A stretch of DNA of 64,000 nt, taken from positions 6,169,401-6,233,400 of the forward strand of contig OX359198.1 in the NCBI GenBank assembly GCA_947172415.1, read 5' to 3'. A program made the position numbers and the translations under genes. This document shows positions 1 to 14,700 of this stretch, in pieces (position 1 is the stretch's first letter; every line of letters begins with the position of its first letter). The notes below the pieces were generated by a model. The model worked only from the letters and a program-made list of their open reading frames with translations. It made no database searches and was not told where the DNA came from. This stretch comes from Chondrosia reniformis (lineage: Eukaryota > Porifera > Demospongiae > Chondrillida > Chondrillidae).

Positions 1-2967
1 GGGATTACCCGCTGCATCAGTTATAAATCCTCCACCTAGCCTTATCCAGCAATCAGCTCTACCTCGACAAAGGGAATTCACATCGTATTCTGTCTTTAGG
101 GTATTTAAATCATCTTCACTTAATTGTAAAACGAGTCGTGGTCCATTTGTAGAGTTTGGATAGCCGCCAGTGAGTGGAACAATGGTGGATCTCAAGATGA
201 CATCTTCATGCCAGTTTGTTAGATTGCCTGCTGTTGGGGATAGATTACTGACATCAACAGTTTCAGAAAAAAGCATAACAAGCTGCCCACTATTGAAATT
301 AAGTATTTCAAATTCCACCAATGAAGGCATTGTTGAATCCACAGTGTAATTGTCAACCTGTAAGAGAATATTCGGTGGCACATTAAATCCATTTCCAACT
401 GTATCAGACACTAGGCTATCTGTGAAGTTGATGTAACAGGAGCTAAAATCTCTACAAATAGGCAAAGCGTTAAGCTGATTGGTGTCTTCTTGAGATAGAG
501 CAATTCTCCACACTTCAGTGTTAATCATTGGTAGAATAGCATTTTGAATGGTAAACTGCACTGAAGGATCACTGGGATCAAACAGAACGATCTGACTCAG
601 GTTAAAGGTGGCCATATTCACTGGCTCTGAGAACAGAAGTGTCAGTACATTGGTGTTCAGATCCAGGTAGGTCATTCTAAGTTCAACATCAGTTGTATCA
701 GCTGTGTAATTGTCAACAATTGGTGCTTCTTCAGGTAGAATTGGGAAGCTAGGATTTTCTACATTATCCTGGACCAAATCCTCAGCAATGGAAAGGTAAG
801 TTGTTGTATTACTGACAGCTAACTCCTGGTTTGCCTTGATACTATTCAGGTCATATTCTGTGAGCTCTAAAATGACTACTGAGAAATCAGAAATTCTGAA
901 ATTCTGGTAGTCACTAAGTGTGACGCTGTTATTTGTGCTGTTTGGTGTACTGATGATTGTTATTTTAGTAGGATCAAAGGAAGCTTCATCAACTGTTTCA
1001 GAGAAGCTTAGAGTCAAAACTCCATTGTCGAGGTCAAGATCAAAATTTTCAAGCCTTGGTCCACTTCTGTCATTCTCAAAGAATGAAGCAGGAATGGGCA
1101 CATTTATCTCTGGAGCAGGATTGCGATACACATCTCTTACAGTGTCATATTCATATCTGATAAAGGTGGATGATCCATTAGTAGCCAAGTTTACATCGGC
1201 CTTGAGTGCATTTAAATCTCTCAGATGGAGGTCAAGCACAACCAGTGACCTTGGCGAGAGGTCAGCAGGAAGAGTGGTATATTCAAGAGCGAATCTGGAT
1301 GCAAAGATGTCTATACTGGCTACTATCTCTATCAGATTGATCTTAAGAGTGGAAGTGTTGACTGCCTCATTAAACTGCAAAGCGAGCTGTGCAGAATCAA
1401 GGCTAAGGTTGAATGATTCCAACATTGGTCCACTCTGATCTCTGATGAGTACTCCAGGGAATGGCTGGCTAGATGCATTGACTGGATTGGAGCTGACGTC
1501 AAAAACTGCAGCTTCAGCAAGCTGAATGAAGGTGTCCAGTTGTGACGTGGCAACACCCATCTCAATATCTATAGCTTCCTTATCATCAATGGTGATGTTA
1601 ATGGTAATGATATAGTCTGTTTCACTAGCAACAACAGATGAAGACAATGAAACTGAAGCATTTCCTGATGTGTCTGTCAAAGAAATGAGGCTAGGTGATA
1701 TGAATGAGACATTGATAACTTCATCAAATGTAAGATGGAGCTGAGGAGCATCCAAATCTAACTGAAAGTTTTCAAGGAGTGGGGCTGTTGTATCAGAAAT
1801 GATTCTGGAAGCTGGTTGAGCACCAGTGGATGGTATAGCAATCAACTTGTTGTTAGAAGTATCGCTAGCAAAATCCTCACTGGCACTAAAGTATGTATTG
1901 CTGTGGTGTACTCCTAGATTGGAGCATCTCTGAATGGCAAACAAATCTGCTGATACTAAGGGAAGAGTGGCAAGATTCAGGTCATAGATTGGAGTACCTC
2001 CAGTCAGTTGTACCACTTCACAGGGCATTGTGTCATTGGTGTTACTGATGTACTGAAGCTGTCCTTCAGATAATAAATCAAGCTTTGTACATTCAGTGAA
2101 AGTGAAGACAAGTGTTCTGCTGTTCAAATCTAAATGGAAAGACCTCAGCGATGGTTTCACTTCATCTGGAATTACTTCAGAAGCAGGTTGGGCTTCCTCT
2201 GTGAGTATTGCCTGCACGGGTCTGCTGTTCATGTCTTCAAAGGCTAAGGAGCTGATAGTTAAAAATGTGTTTCCAGTAGATGTTCCAAGATCAAGTATAC
2301 ACTTGATGCTGTCACTATCTGTAGCCAGTAACCCTAGAGTCACTGTAGGACCATTTTGATCACCAAGGACAACTCCTCTAATGGTGTAATTGGATGTTGT
2401 TTCGGCAGTTATGGCTGCATTCTGTAGTGAGATACTGAATGTGGAGTAGCTTCTAACATTGATGGTCTCATCAAAGTCCAGTATAAGTCGACTTGAATTC
2501 AAATCCAGAATGTAGGACCTCAATACTGGACCTGTTGTATCTGCTATAAAGCCACTAGTACCTGTTGGCAATGCCATATTGCTTGGTATACCAATCAGTT
2601 GGTTCCTAGCAATGTCTTCAGCTGTTTCATTTAATGCAGACAGAGCAGTAGTTGAGGTGCTGATTGCTAGAAGTTCATTTCTTTTGATCTCATTGAGATC
2701 CTCTTCAGTCAAGGAAAGTTCAATAACTGCTGGATTATCAGCCGACCTGGACAACGTTCCATTGGTCAAGGTGAAAGAATTATTAGCAGTGGCCTCAATG
2801 GGTGTAGCCTGAAGTGTAATGCCAGTCACATTGAAGGTATCTATTCTGACTGAGTCAGAGAAGGTGAGATATAGGATTCCTTCGTCCATGTCCAAAATAA
2901 ACTGGCTCAATTCAGGTGGTGTGGTGTCTTCAATTACAAGAGAAGCTTGAACAGCTCTACCATTAGT
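1..2967 (-). repeat. Start of 23-domain block 8 (D162 signature to D170, truncated)
   Basis: It holds the first eight domains after the signature. The first cysteine pair sits exactly where the period predicts: D169 CRDFSSC (436-456) and D170 CRGRADC (49-69). The array therefore continues past the window edge with the same register. Confidence 0.85.
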
Positions 2968-5900
2968 AACAGCGAGCACATCCTCGAACCTATGATCATC
3001 AATGGCATCAGCTCTCATTGTCATAAAGGTATTGTTCAGGCTGGTTGCTAGGCGCTCAACACTCTTCACTCTTACAAGCTCCAATGGGTCAAGGTACACC
3101 ACAACTGTATAGTCATCATAGGTGGTAAAGTTGGTTGCCTGGCTGAGGCTATACCTCAGGCCATTTTCATCAATTAAGGGATTTCCTTGAAAGTCAAAGG
3201 CTGAAAAGTCAAAGGTAGTGATCTGAATGACATCAGTAAAGGTGAGGTTAAGTTCTCCAGTATTGGTGTCAAAGGTGAATGTCATTAGAGTTGCTCTAGT
3301 AGTGTCTGGAATGAATACAGTGGCTACAAGATTGATGGTAGGATTAGCCATATTTCCTGAAGTGTCTGCCGCAATACCTGAGCTAGTTGACAGGTAAGTG
3401 TTCATTGTGGATGTTGCCAGGGAACGATTTAACTTCAACACTGCAAGATCACTGGGATCCAACGCAATAGTGATGACACTGTCTCCAAGTCTCCCCTCAT
3501 TCATAATAACAACAGTATTTGTCAACATTAATGACACATCTCCCACCGTGGATGAGGAGAGTGTTACATCTGTCACATTGAAGGTGTCATATAAAACTGG
3601 CTCACTGAAAGAGAGAATGAGTGTGCCATTGTTCAAATCAAGTGTGTATGCAGCAATATAGGGTGGCTTAGAATCTGTGATAACCTCACTTGCCCTAAGT
3701 CCATCAGAGCTGGGTATAGGGGACACTTGGTTAGGCATGTTGAGAGCTGTATCAAATATTAGGTTCTCTGTGATGAAGATATAAGTGTCATTGGCATCAG
3801 TACCAAATGGTAGTGATTTGATGGCATCCCTGTCAACTGGAGATAGTTTGATAACAACAACATCTCCATTGCCACTTGATGAGCTACTGCTCTGAAGACT
3901 GTAACTCATAGTCTCATTATCTGAGCTGTTGGATCTGCTCTGGAGTGTGAGAGCCATCACATTAAGTGTAGAAACATCCACGGCTTCAGAGAATGTAAGC
4001 ACCAGTAAGTCATCATTTAGATTCAGAGTGAAGTTAAGAAGCTCTGGTCTCACTTCATCTGGAATGAATTCTGAAGCCAAAAGTGCTGGTGTGGTATCAG
4101 TAATGGGCTGTAGCTGATTATCATAGACATCAGCAATGAGATTACTGCCAGTTATTAGGTAACAGGAGCCATGGGTAGAACATACATCTGTAGAAGCCTG
4201 GATTCTTACTAAATCTTCTTTTGTTAGAGTGAAGCTGACAACATATCCATCTTCGACAGTGAGTAGAATATCATAGCCAGTCAGACAGATTCTTCTGTAT
4301 GGTTGATAGTAGAAACTCTGGAGGCACAAGGCTGTCAGATTAAGACTGTTGAGCATCACTGCTTCAGAAAAGTAGAGTGTCATGCTGCTTGCATTCAGGT
4401 TGATTTGGAAACCTGTGAGTCTTGGTAACACATTATCTGGAATAACAGACCTAGCACGAAGTGCCTCTTCAATTGGTTGAGCAATAACTTCCATTCCAAC
4501 TATATCTTCAACTAGATCTTTACTATGACTGAGGTAACAGAAACTGGAATTTCTACAGAGACGCAAGGACTTGATGGTAGCAGCATCGTCCAAGGACAAT
4601 TGCACTCTGATAGTGGGTCCTGATTCCCCAATAGGGCTACTTGACATTAGAGTATAGTTAACAACTGTTGTCATATTGCTCCTGCCCTCTAATAGGGTAA
4701 TGTCAATTGTCATCAGTGTGGAAATGTTGACCGTTTCATTGAACACAAGTACTAGTTCGTCATTGGCTGCATTGTAATCAAAATCTGATAGGTAAGGTTG
4801 GTTGTCATCACTTATAAAGCAGATAGTTCCAAGACCTGATCTAATGGGTACCAGAGCATTTCCACTGGTGTCCTCAATGAGCTGGGCAGTGGCAGTGATA
4901 AAAGTGTCGTCAACTGAGGTGAAGAGGTTTGTCATCGATGTGACTGTATCTATGTCTGCTTCACCCAGAGTAAGCATGACTGTGACCAGATTGATTAGGG
5001 TGGATGGGGCACCTTCAGAGAGAGTGTATGTCACATCTGGTGAATCTCTTTGGTTTTGAAGGGTCAGTTGTTGAGATTCCAAAGTGGAAATTCTAACAGA
5101 CTCCGAGAAAGTCAGAACTAGAAGACTACTATTGATGTATACACAGTAACCTATTAATTCAGGTCTTGTATAATCAGGTGTAAAAAGATCCACCTGTCTA
5201 GCATTGTCAACTGGAACAAGATTTGATGGGTTGTCACCGTTTCCTCGGATGGCTCCACTTTCGGCTGATAGCCAGGTGTTGTCGGAAGATGTTGCTAGAT
5301 TAACATCAAACTTTAGTACGTTTAAATCAACATCTGAAAGCAGTATTCTGACTGATTTGGAATCAACCTGGATGGCATCCTCAGATTGTAAGGTGTAGGA
5401 TGCATTTGGGCTGGACTGGGAGCTCTGAAGTGTTATGTAAGAGGCCTGTAGAGTATCAACATACACTGAGTCGGTGTAACTGAGTGTCAAAGTGCCTTCA
5501 TTGAGATCCAGGTCAAACGTTGTCAGGATTGGAGTTTCTAATCTTGGTGGAATTTCTCCTGCTTGCAATGCTGAGCTATTGCTGATTCGTAACCCTTCAT
5601 TGTTATTCATGTCTCTGAAAGCATCATCAGTTATACTCAGAAATGTTTCATTTAAATCTTCAATTAAAGGAGCTCTGAATCTAATGTTAGAGAAGTCTAT
5701 TTCAGTAATGTTGATTGCTATGGTATTGGAGTTCTCCATTTGAACAGCACCACCAGTTAGAGTGTAGAACTGATCAGCTTCGGAAATGTTTCTAGCAGTC
5801 TGTAATGTGACCTGGAAGGGATCAACTGTACTCGCATTCACTGCTTCATCAAAGATCAAGGTTAGGACCAATGGAAGACGATTGTTTGTCAATAACACTG

Positions 5901-8900
5901 TGAAGTCAACAATGGATGGCCTTTTCATATCAGTTTCAAATTCACAAGGCCTAAAACAATCTGTTTCAGAGATGTACTCCATCACAGGTAGGCCACTTGT
6001 GCTTTGGATGGTGAAACTAGCAATTGTCAGACAGGTATTGTTTTCAGATGTGGCTAGTATTGTGTCTAGCTTGATGAAATTCAAATCCTCAGGAGCCAGT
6101 TCAATGATCATCACTGTACCACGTGGGCTAGTAGTAAAGGAAGACTGAAGAGTGTGACTGTTGGTAGAGTTGGGAGCTGACAGTACCATAATACCAGAAA
6201 CATTTAGTATTAGTGGGTCAACTGGCGAATCAAAGGTCAAGCTAAGCATTCCACTGGTGAGATTCAGAGCATAGCAAACAAGACTAGGCTGTATCGCATC
6301 ACTAATTACTACACCACTCACATTACTGCTAGGAGTAGAGGGAAGATTGGAGGCATCGCTGACAGCACCACTCAGTGTTGATATGTATGTTGTATCAAAG
6401 AAGGCAGATTTGATGGTGTTTGTGTCATACTCTGATAAGTTGACAGTGAGCACTGGGGAAATTCCAGGAATGATAGTTGACATTGGTGACAAAGTGTGGT
6501 TACTGTCATTAAGGAATGACAGAGTGACAAATGTAGTATCCAGAGTGTATGATAAGACAGTTTCAGAGAATGACAAAGTGAGCAGGTTGGAAGTTAGATT
6601 GAGAACAAATGTAATGAGCTCTGGTTGAGTAGTATCATTGAAAACAGCGCTGGCCCTAATAGGAGGACTGTTGGTGATGGGTACACCACTTGCATCTGCT
6701 ATTGAACCATCCAAGATACTTACAAAAGTGTTGGAAGGTTCTGTAGCCAAATTCAACTGAGCCTTAAGCCCATTTAAGTCATCTTCTGTCAATCTAACAT
6801 ACAAGATATGATCTCCTTCAATCAGGGATGTTGTAGTGATGTTTCCACTTGATAGCAGATACATAGCATCTGGTGTTACAGGAGAGTTTTGGAATAGTAC
6901 ACCACTTGCATTTAGAGAAGTTGAATTAACTGTTTCTGAAAACTCCAATACCAGGAGTCCGTTGTTGAGGTCTAGTTGAACATCAGTCAACAGGGGCGGT
7001 GTCATGTCCAGATTAAACTGTGATGCTGGCTCGGGTGCTTCTGATGGAATCATAGCAGCAAGGTTGTCACTAGTATCCACGACAAATCCATAACTAGCAG
7101 AAAGGAAGCTGTTGGTTACAGAGGTAGCCAGGTCTTGTAGTCTAGTAATTGTGTTCAAATTATCCATTAGGAGAGTTATTATAATTTGGTTGGAAACTGT
7201 ACTGTTAGGTTGGATGTCTCCACCAGTGAGGGTGAAGGAGAGACTGTTGTTATTATTACGGTTCTGAAGAGTGAGGGAAGTCACATTCAATGAATTAACC
7301 TCCACTACTTCATCAAATGCAAGAATGAGTTGTCCTTCATCAAGATCCACACTGAAAGTTCTAATGGTTGGTGAGGTGGTGTCTGGGATTACATCATCAG
7401 CTTGGAGTATAGATGGATAGACAAATTCTGCAGCAATGTCTTGAATAGCATCATTGGCTAACTCCAGGAAAGTGTCATTGATTGTTCTCCCCACATTGCT
7501 CCTTGCTTTAATAGCATTCAAATCCATTTCTGATATCTGCACCGTGACATCAAAGCCATCATTGGTTGTAGGAACAGTGGTGCTAGTTAGAGAATAAGAT
7601 TGAGTGGCAAATAGAATGATTGAGTCATTTCTAAACCTGAAGCTGGGACCTCTAAAGCTAGCTGCACTCATTACATCATCAAAAGTCAAATTGAGCAAAC
7701 CAGTGTTGAGATCTAAAGTGAAACCTTCAAATGATGGTCTTGTGCTGTCAGTAACAAGAAGCTGCAATTGTAGAGCTGCTGTCGTAGGAAGAAGTTGGTT
7801 ACCTGTTAAATCTCTGACTGAATTTGCACTGACACTGAGGAAGGTATCGGCAGTTGTGGTTGCTATTCCTTCAGTTGTTCTCAAGAAAACCACATCTTCT
7901 CGTGTCAAATAAATAGTGTAGACAGTTGGATTACTTGAAACAGATATATTGGTAGATTCAAGAACTTGCGACAAACCCATTGATGGGTCATTTAGTGAAT
8001 GGATAGTGAAACCACTTGCCTCAAATGAAGGCAGTTCAATTGGTTCAGAGAATTCAATGGATAGTGTATGAGAATTAAAGTCCAGAGACAAAAATTCTAC
8101 AACCGAAGGACGTATCTGATCTTCGGTCACAGTAGTGGCTAGGATGCCATTAGTCTCTTCCTGTACACTTTGCTCAGCAATATCCTGCACTAGGTCCTCA
8201 GTGAATGTGATGGCAGTGTTGTTTCTGTCTAGTCCAATTCCAAGAGATTTCAAAGCATTCACAGCAACATCTGTGAGACGGAACTGCAGCATTGAGGATC
8301 TAGCATTAGTCAGCCTTGTTGCACTCATCAAAGTGTAAGTTATGTTGGAGTTCAAACCTCTCCTAAAGGTCAGAGCAGTTGGTGTGAATGTACTGGGGTT
8401 GATAACCTCATTAAACTCCAAAGTAATGATGCCATTGTCCAAATCCACATGCAAATCATTGACTATAGGTCCAGTACTATCAGTGATGACCATTGATGGA
8501 AAGTAGTTGGTGTCACCTGCACTTGAGGGTTGAGCAGCAAGCACACGATTGTCTGTCAAATCTCTTGCAAAGTCTTCAGTAAATACAACCCAGCAAGTAA
8601 AGGCTGAGGCAGTACACAGTCTGTCATCACTTTTGATGATATCAAAATCTGATTGTGCCAATGTAATGTTCACAAATGTGTCACCTACGACAGCTCTTCC
8701 ATCACTACTGAGTGTCAATGAGGTTAGGCCCAAGCTTATGTCCCACCAAGCTTGTAGTGTCAGCTGTGTTAGGTCAATTGATGCTCGACTGATTGGCTCA
8801 CTGAACTGCAGACTTATTGTTCCAGTATTCAAATCATATCGAACCACCTGGATAAGATATGGACGAATCTGGTCTCTAACGTATTCATTGACTTGTACAA

Positions 8901-11713
8901 CATCTGAATCATCTGCTGCAGCCAAATAAACATTGCCACTGATATCTACTGTCAGATTATCCAATGCAGTGATGTAGCAGGATGCTCTATTGGCACAAAG
9001 GGCTGTATTGAGGTTTATTTCATTCACATCAGAGACCAGTAAATTGACTTGCAAGGTATCAGGTGCAAGAACACTGAAATTAGCTGGACTAAGAGTAAAG
9101 TTGACTGGTGATACACTTGAACTGCTATTCAGTAGAGTGAGGTAGCCTGGTGTGAAGGAGGAGCTCATGACTGGTTCGGAAAACTGCAAAGTTAGGGTGT
9201 TGTTTAGTAGATTAATGTCAAAGCTTGAAATGGTTGGAGGAGTGGTGTCTTCGGTCAAACTGGAAACTTGCAATGCATTATTAATCGGTATCTCTGTCAC
9301 ATTCATGTCTCGCAAATCAAATATTTGTCCACCAGGGATAGACAAGAAGGTGGTTTCTCTGCTAACTGCTAAGAGAATCTCAGCATGAAGGCTGACAATA
9401 TCATCAGAGGACAGTTGAAGGAGTAAACTCCTCGTGTTCTCTACATCATAAATACCATCTGAGAGTGTCAATGATACATTATCACTGAATCTGCTACTTT
9501 GGATGGTTATAAGAGGAGCAGAGAAGGTGGAGATGTTGATACTCTTAGTAAATGTAAGAGCCAGGGTATTGGTATTGAAATCCAGTGAGAAAGCATACAG
9601 CTCGGGTCTGGTCAAATCCACAAAAACATCATCAGCCATAACACCAACTACGGCAAACATGGGATTGCCAGCTACATCTGCTACGGCGCCTTCCATTATA
9701 GACAAGATTGTATCATTAATGGATTCTGCGAGGTCAGTCATCAGCCGCAGCTGGGTTTCATCAAAGGAGCTTAGTTGGATGGTTAAGACCAAAGAGTTTG
9801 GCAGTAAACCGATACTACCTCCTGTTAGGGAGTAGGCAGCTACTGGCGATGGTACGTTGCTTTGAAGGGTAATAAAGGTTGGCTGAAGGCTTTCAGCATC
9901 TACTGTCTCATTGAACGTGAGTAGTAATTGGCCCATGTTGACATCAAAGCTAAAACCAAGCAATTCTGGTCTATTCATATCTTGTGCTATATTTTCAATT
10001 GGATATGACTGTTCTGTAAACTGATTTCCAAATTGATCAATTAAAGCTCCACGGGTAATGTTAACAAAGGTGGTATTAAGGAACCCAATGCCAGACGTTC
10101 CCTTAATGCCATTAAGATCATCAGTAGACAACAGTACATCTAGCACAGTATCATTAGTGAGGATGAAGGAACTGGTAGATGTCAGTGAGTAAACACTGAC
10201 TGTAGAGTCATAGGTTTCCAGATTTTGGAGCAGTATCCGGGTAATATTTATACTGGTCTCATTTACTCTTTCATCAAAAGTGACAACAAGTCTGCCTTCT
10301 TCAAGGTCTAGCATAACAGCAAGAATTCTAGGTGATGTCAGATCTGGAGTAAATTCAGAGACTGGCATTGCTGAATTAGTAGGTATAGGAGCTATAGGAT
10401 TCTCAAAATAGTCAGTGATAAAGTTAGCTCCAATTGAGAGGTAGATGTCATTGCTTGATGTTGCAATCTCGCTAGACTCTCTCAAAAAGTTGGCGTCTTC
10501 AACACTTAATGACACCAAGATGGTTCTTGTGTCCGTTAGAGATAATTCAGGATTAGTTAGCTGTAGGATGGTGGCATTATCAAAGGCTTGATCTGGAGTA
10601 GACTGTAGTTGTAGCTCATTCAGTATTACTGAGGAAAGATTGACTGCCTCTGAAAATCTTAACACTACAATTCCTTCGCCAATGTTTACATCAAAAGAGG
10701 ATAGCATGGGAGATGTTTCATCTGGTAACACGGCAACAGCTTGAAGGGCATCAGTTCCTGAAATGACTATAACCGGATTTCCACTTGTATCTGCAAAAGC
10801 TCTAGCTGCCATGGCAATAAAGGTGTCATTTGTTGAGGTTCCAATAAATGGATTGGAGATGATTCTACCAAAGTCATCATTAGTGAGACCAAATCCGATA
10901 GCAGCTCCACTTGTGGATGGTAAAACGGCAGATGAAAGTGTAATCAGAACAGCATTTGCATCTCTTCTGTCATCAGTACTTTGTAATGTAAGACCAGTTG
11001 GATCGGTCAAATCAATATCTATTGCTTCAGTAAAGGAAAGTCTGAGTAGAGCTTGGTTTAAGTCTAATATGAAAGAGACCAGACTTGGCACAGAAGTGTC
11101 TGGAACTAGAGTAGTTGACGGTAAAGGTTCAGTTGAAAGGATAGGAGGCATTTCGTTGTTGAAACTGTCATAAACAGCCCCAGCTGTGACACTGATGTAG
11201 GTTGTGTCAATATCAATGCTCAGTTTCAAGTTGGATTGGATGCCATTGAGGTCATCTTCAGAGACGTCCACTCGTATGATGGTTCCTGGTGATAGTCTAC
11301 TGGCTAAGGATGAGTTAGTAAAGGTAAATTGTGCTCCGCTACCATCAGCATTTCTGTGAAGTGTAAAGCCGGTGATGTCAAAGGATGTCACATCAATAAC
11401 ATCATTGAAAGTCAGCTCTAGGATGCCAGTATCAATGAGAAGGGCATACTCTATCAAACTTGGTGGGGTTTCATCTCTGATGATGGCCGTAGCTTGAAGG
11501 GCTTTTGAGTTGGTAATGGGAACAACGTCTTCTCCAGTAATGTCATCAATCAAGCTTCCTTCTATAGTGATAAAGGTGGTATTGAGGTAATGTGCAATCT
11601 GTCTGGCACTCTTTATTGCTAGAATATCACGGTTCAGGGAAATACTCAGAGTATAGCCTGTATAGGCATCAATGGTACTAGCAGCTGACAGACGTGCCCA
11701 ATTGTCACTGGTT
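1..11713 (-). CDS. Exon 6 in window: domains D139-D170 (3' end outside window)
   Basis: 11,713 coding bases, open to the window edge, where the last codons read TDAAGNP in the middle of D170. It begins TSDNWARLSAAS after the acceptor. Thirty-one linkers (D140 near 11450 to D170 near 305) could be followed at about 370-nt spacing. Block markers are in register: cysteine loops at 8977-8997, 8592-8615, 4537-4557, 4162-4182, 436-456 and 49-69; the enlarged hairpin of D155 near 5835-5900; the DTALNMPN variant near 3755; the VTNGRAVQA signature at 2965. No stop codon or polyadenylation signal was seen in frame, so the protein continues beyond the window. Confidence 0.94.
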
Positions 11714-14700
11714 CTGTAAAAGGAAAATGAAAAGAGAACACATTAAACTCTGTAAGGGATTCAACTCTTCAATTAATCAGTGATATTAAAAATACTGTTC
11801 ATTTATAAGTGGGTCATCTTTGTATATCTACATATGTACAAACTAGCTACATACGTATATTGTATATACGTACTTAGTATTAGAGGGGAAACATGAGTGG
11901 AGAATTACTGTGGTAATGGTAGCTTAGTAACAGAGCATTTGTGGTTATGACCAGCTGTTCTGGTTTAATTTCTTCTCTCGTGTTTTTCCCTCTTCATGAA
12001 GTTTGAGAATGATTAATTTATTATTCATGCATGCAATCGCTTGTTACCTGTACTAATACTTACCTTGTCACTGCTGACTGAAGTACCACTGCATTGGGGT
12101 TGAAAGTTGATGGATCAATAATGTCACTAAAGGTCAGATACAATATCCCATCTGACATGTCCAAGCTAAATCCTGTCAATTCAATTGGAGTGGTGTCAGT
12201 TGTAACACTGATAGGACGTAGAGAAACAACTTCTCTGAGTGGATTTCCACTGGTGTCATCAAGAGCTTGTGGAGTCACTGATAATGCAGTGTTAGTAGTT
12301 GTGGCAAAAGCACTCATAGAGTGTTTCAAAGTTTGAATGTCAGAGGCATTGAGCCTAAAATGAACTGCATGAGTAAATGTGAGAGAAGACGAGGTTAAAG
12401 TACCTCTTCGAAGTTGACGAGTCACACCAGCAACAGTTAGAGTAAACTCAGTCAAGTCTAGGCTCTCAAGATCAATTACTTCATCAAATGTTAACATCAG
12501 CATATCTGTATCCAAGTTCAAATTGTAGGATGTCAAACGAGGAGATGTAATGTCACGTGTGAGGTTGCCACGCATCCCATTCACTGTCTGAACATTGTTA
12601 GGTTCTAGAGCCAAATCTGTAATTGTGTTTGAAGACAAGGAGATGTAAGTAGCCATTGTCATTCTAGTGGCAAAGGTAGTGTTTTTCAGTTGATTGGCGT
12701 CTTCTCTCGTGAGTTGTACAATGATTTCTTGTCCCTTTGTGCTGGATGTTGAGCCATCTGTAAGTGTATACATTTCTGTAGGTACAAGAGCATCTTGCAG
12801 AGTGATTCCCTGATAAGTAAGGCTTTCAGGATCTACTGGTTCACTAAATGTAAGTAAGAGCTCTCTTCTGTTCATGTCTAGAATGAAAGAAATCAACTCT
12901 GGCTCTATAGCATCAACTACAAAGGTTTGAACAATTGTGTTGGGCATATCTGTTACTGCAGAGATGGACAGATCGGCAGGGTCACTAATGCTTCCTTCAG
13001 AAATAGCAATGTAACAATTTCCTCTCCATGTACAAAGATTTGGATCAGTAATGATTGCGAGAGCATCTGATTCTGATAATGAGATAGCAAGCTGATCTCC
13101 TTGGCTAGTAGGGATGCCTCCTGTCAGAGTAAAGTTGGAGATGGATTCAACTGAGAAAAGTGATTTCAAGGTAAAACCACTTGGTATAAATGATGTGGCA
13201 TTAACTGGCTCTGAGAATGAGATAATAATTTCCCTGTTTGTAAGGTCAATCTGAGTAAACTCAACAAATTCTGGTCTAACGGTGTCAGCTCTATAATCAG
13301 TTACCTGAACAGAGCCTCCATCTGTTCCCAGCCTTCTTGTGTCGTTGAAGGAGCCCTGTGCAAAGCCTAGATAGCAGTCTAGCATTGAGTCACACAGGTC
13401 AATGATTTTGATGGCATTCAGGTCTACATCAGTGAGGAAGAGCCTGAAGAATGACACATCTTCACTTGGTATTATGTAATCAGACTGTAGCATGTATGTG
13501 GTAGAGGCATTTTCCGCTGAGTTCTGGAGTGTAAAGTTGTCCAATGTAATAGTAGAACCAATGACGGATTCATCAAAACCAACTTCAAATAAGCCTGAAT
13601 TCAGGTCTAGAACCACTCTGATAACACTAGGTGGTGTGGTGTCTGTGGCAAGTGATTGAACCTGTTGTACTGTAGCTTCAATGGGGTTTCCATCTCTGTC
13701 ACTTACTGCTCCTGTTGCTATGGAGATGTAGGTATTAGAGATGCTAGTTGCAATGGATGAGTTAGCCAAGATTTGATCACGGACCTCAAATGGAAGGTAA
13801 ATGTCAAGAGTATCGCTGCTTTCTGTGATGGGATTTGCCATAGAGAAATTAAATCTCACTGTTGGATTAGTAGCAGAGTTCTGAAGAACTATCTGATCTA
13901 ATTGAACAGATGTATCTAGGACAGTTTCTGAGAACTGCAAACTGATTGGTTGGCCTGGATTGAAGTTTACATTGAAGAAAAGCAGTTTAGGTGGATCAGA
14001 TTCAATCACTAAATCATCAGCTTGCAAGGCAGCTGTTGATAAAATAGCAAATGAATTGTGGCCATCCTCATCCTGAACAAGACCCTCAAATGGAGCAGCA
14101 AATGTTTTATCCAGTGAGGTGGCAACCTCAAGGACCCCCTTAATGCCATTGATATCTCTTGAGTCCACATTCACAGAGATTGTTGTAATCGTGCTTGAAG
14201 CAACAGTGCCATCATACTGGAAGATGTAACTGTTCATAGGATTAATCTCATCATCTTGAAGGACTAAGTTAGTTAGATCCAATGTAGAGACATTGATGGC
14301 CTCTGAAAAGGTGAGTGTAAGTTCACCATCTATCATATCAAGTGTGAAGTTTAGTAGGGCTGGAGGTTGTAGATCAATCAGAGGACCTGTCACAGGGAGT
14401 GTGATTGGATTTACTTGATTTCCTGAAGTATCTGTTAAGCTACTATTGCTCAAAGTGAGGAATGTGCTAGTAAGATCTACAGCTACTGGTGCAGCTCGGT
14501 TAAAGAGTTCAAGATCATCATTGATAAGAAGAATTGAAACCCTTCTGCTGTTGGATATTGGTAGTGGACTACTAGAAAGAGTAACCATTTCACCTGAGCC
14601 ATTAGAAAACTGATGCAAGACAATCTGGTCATACTGGAAAGATGACACATCAACAGTTTCACTGAATTCCAGAACAAGAGCGGCCGGTGCTTTCCCACTG

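Noticed and set aside
11820..11880. Possible promoter or TATA element in the AT-rich stretch of intron 5
   Set aside because: TATATA words are common to all introns here and nothing downstream looks like a start of a coding region.
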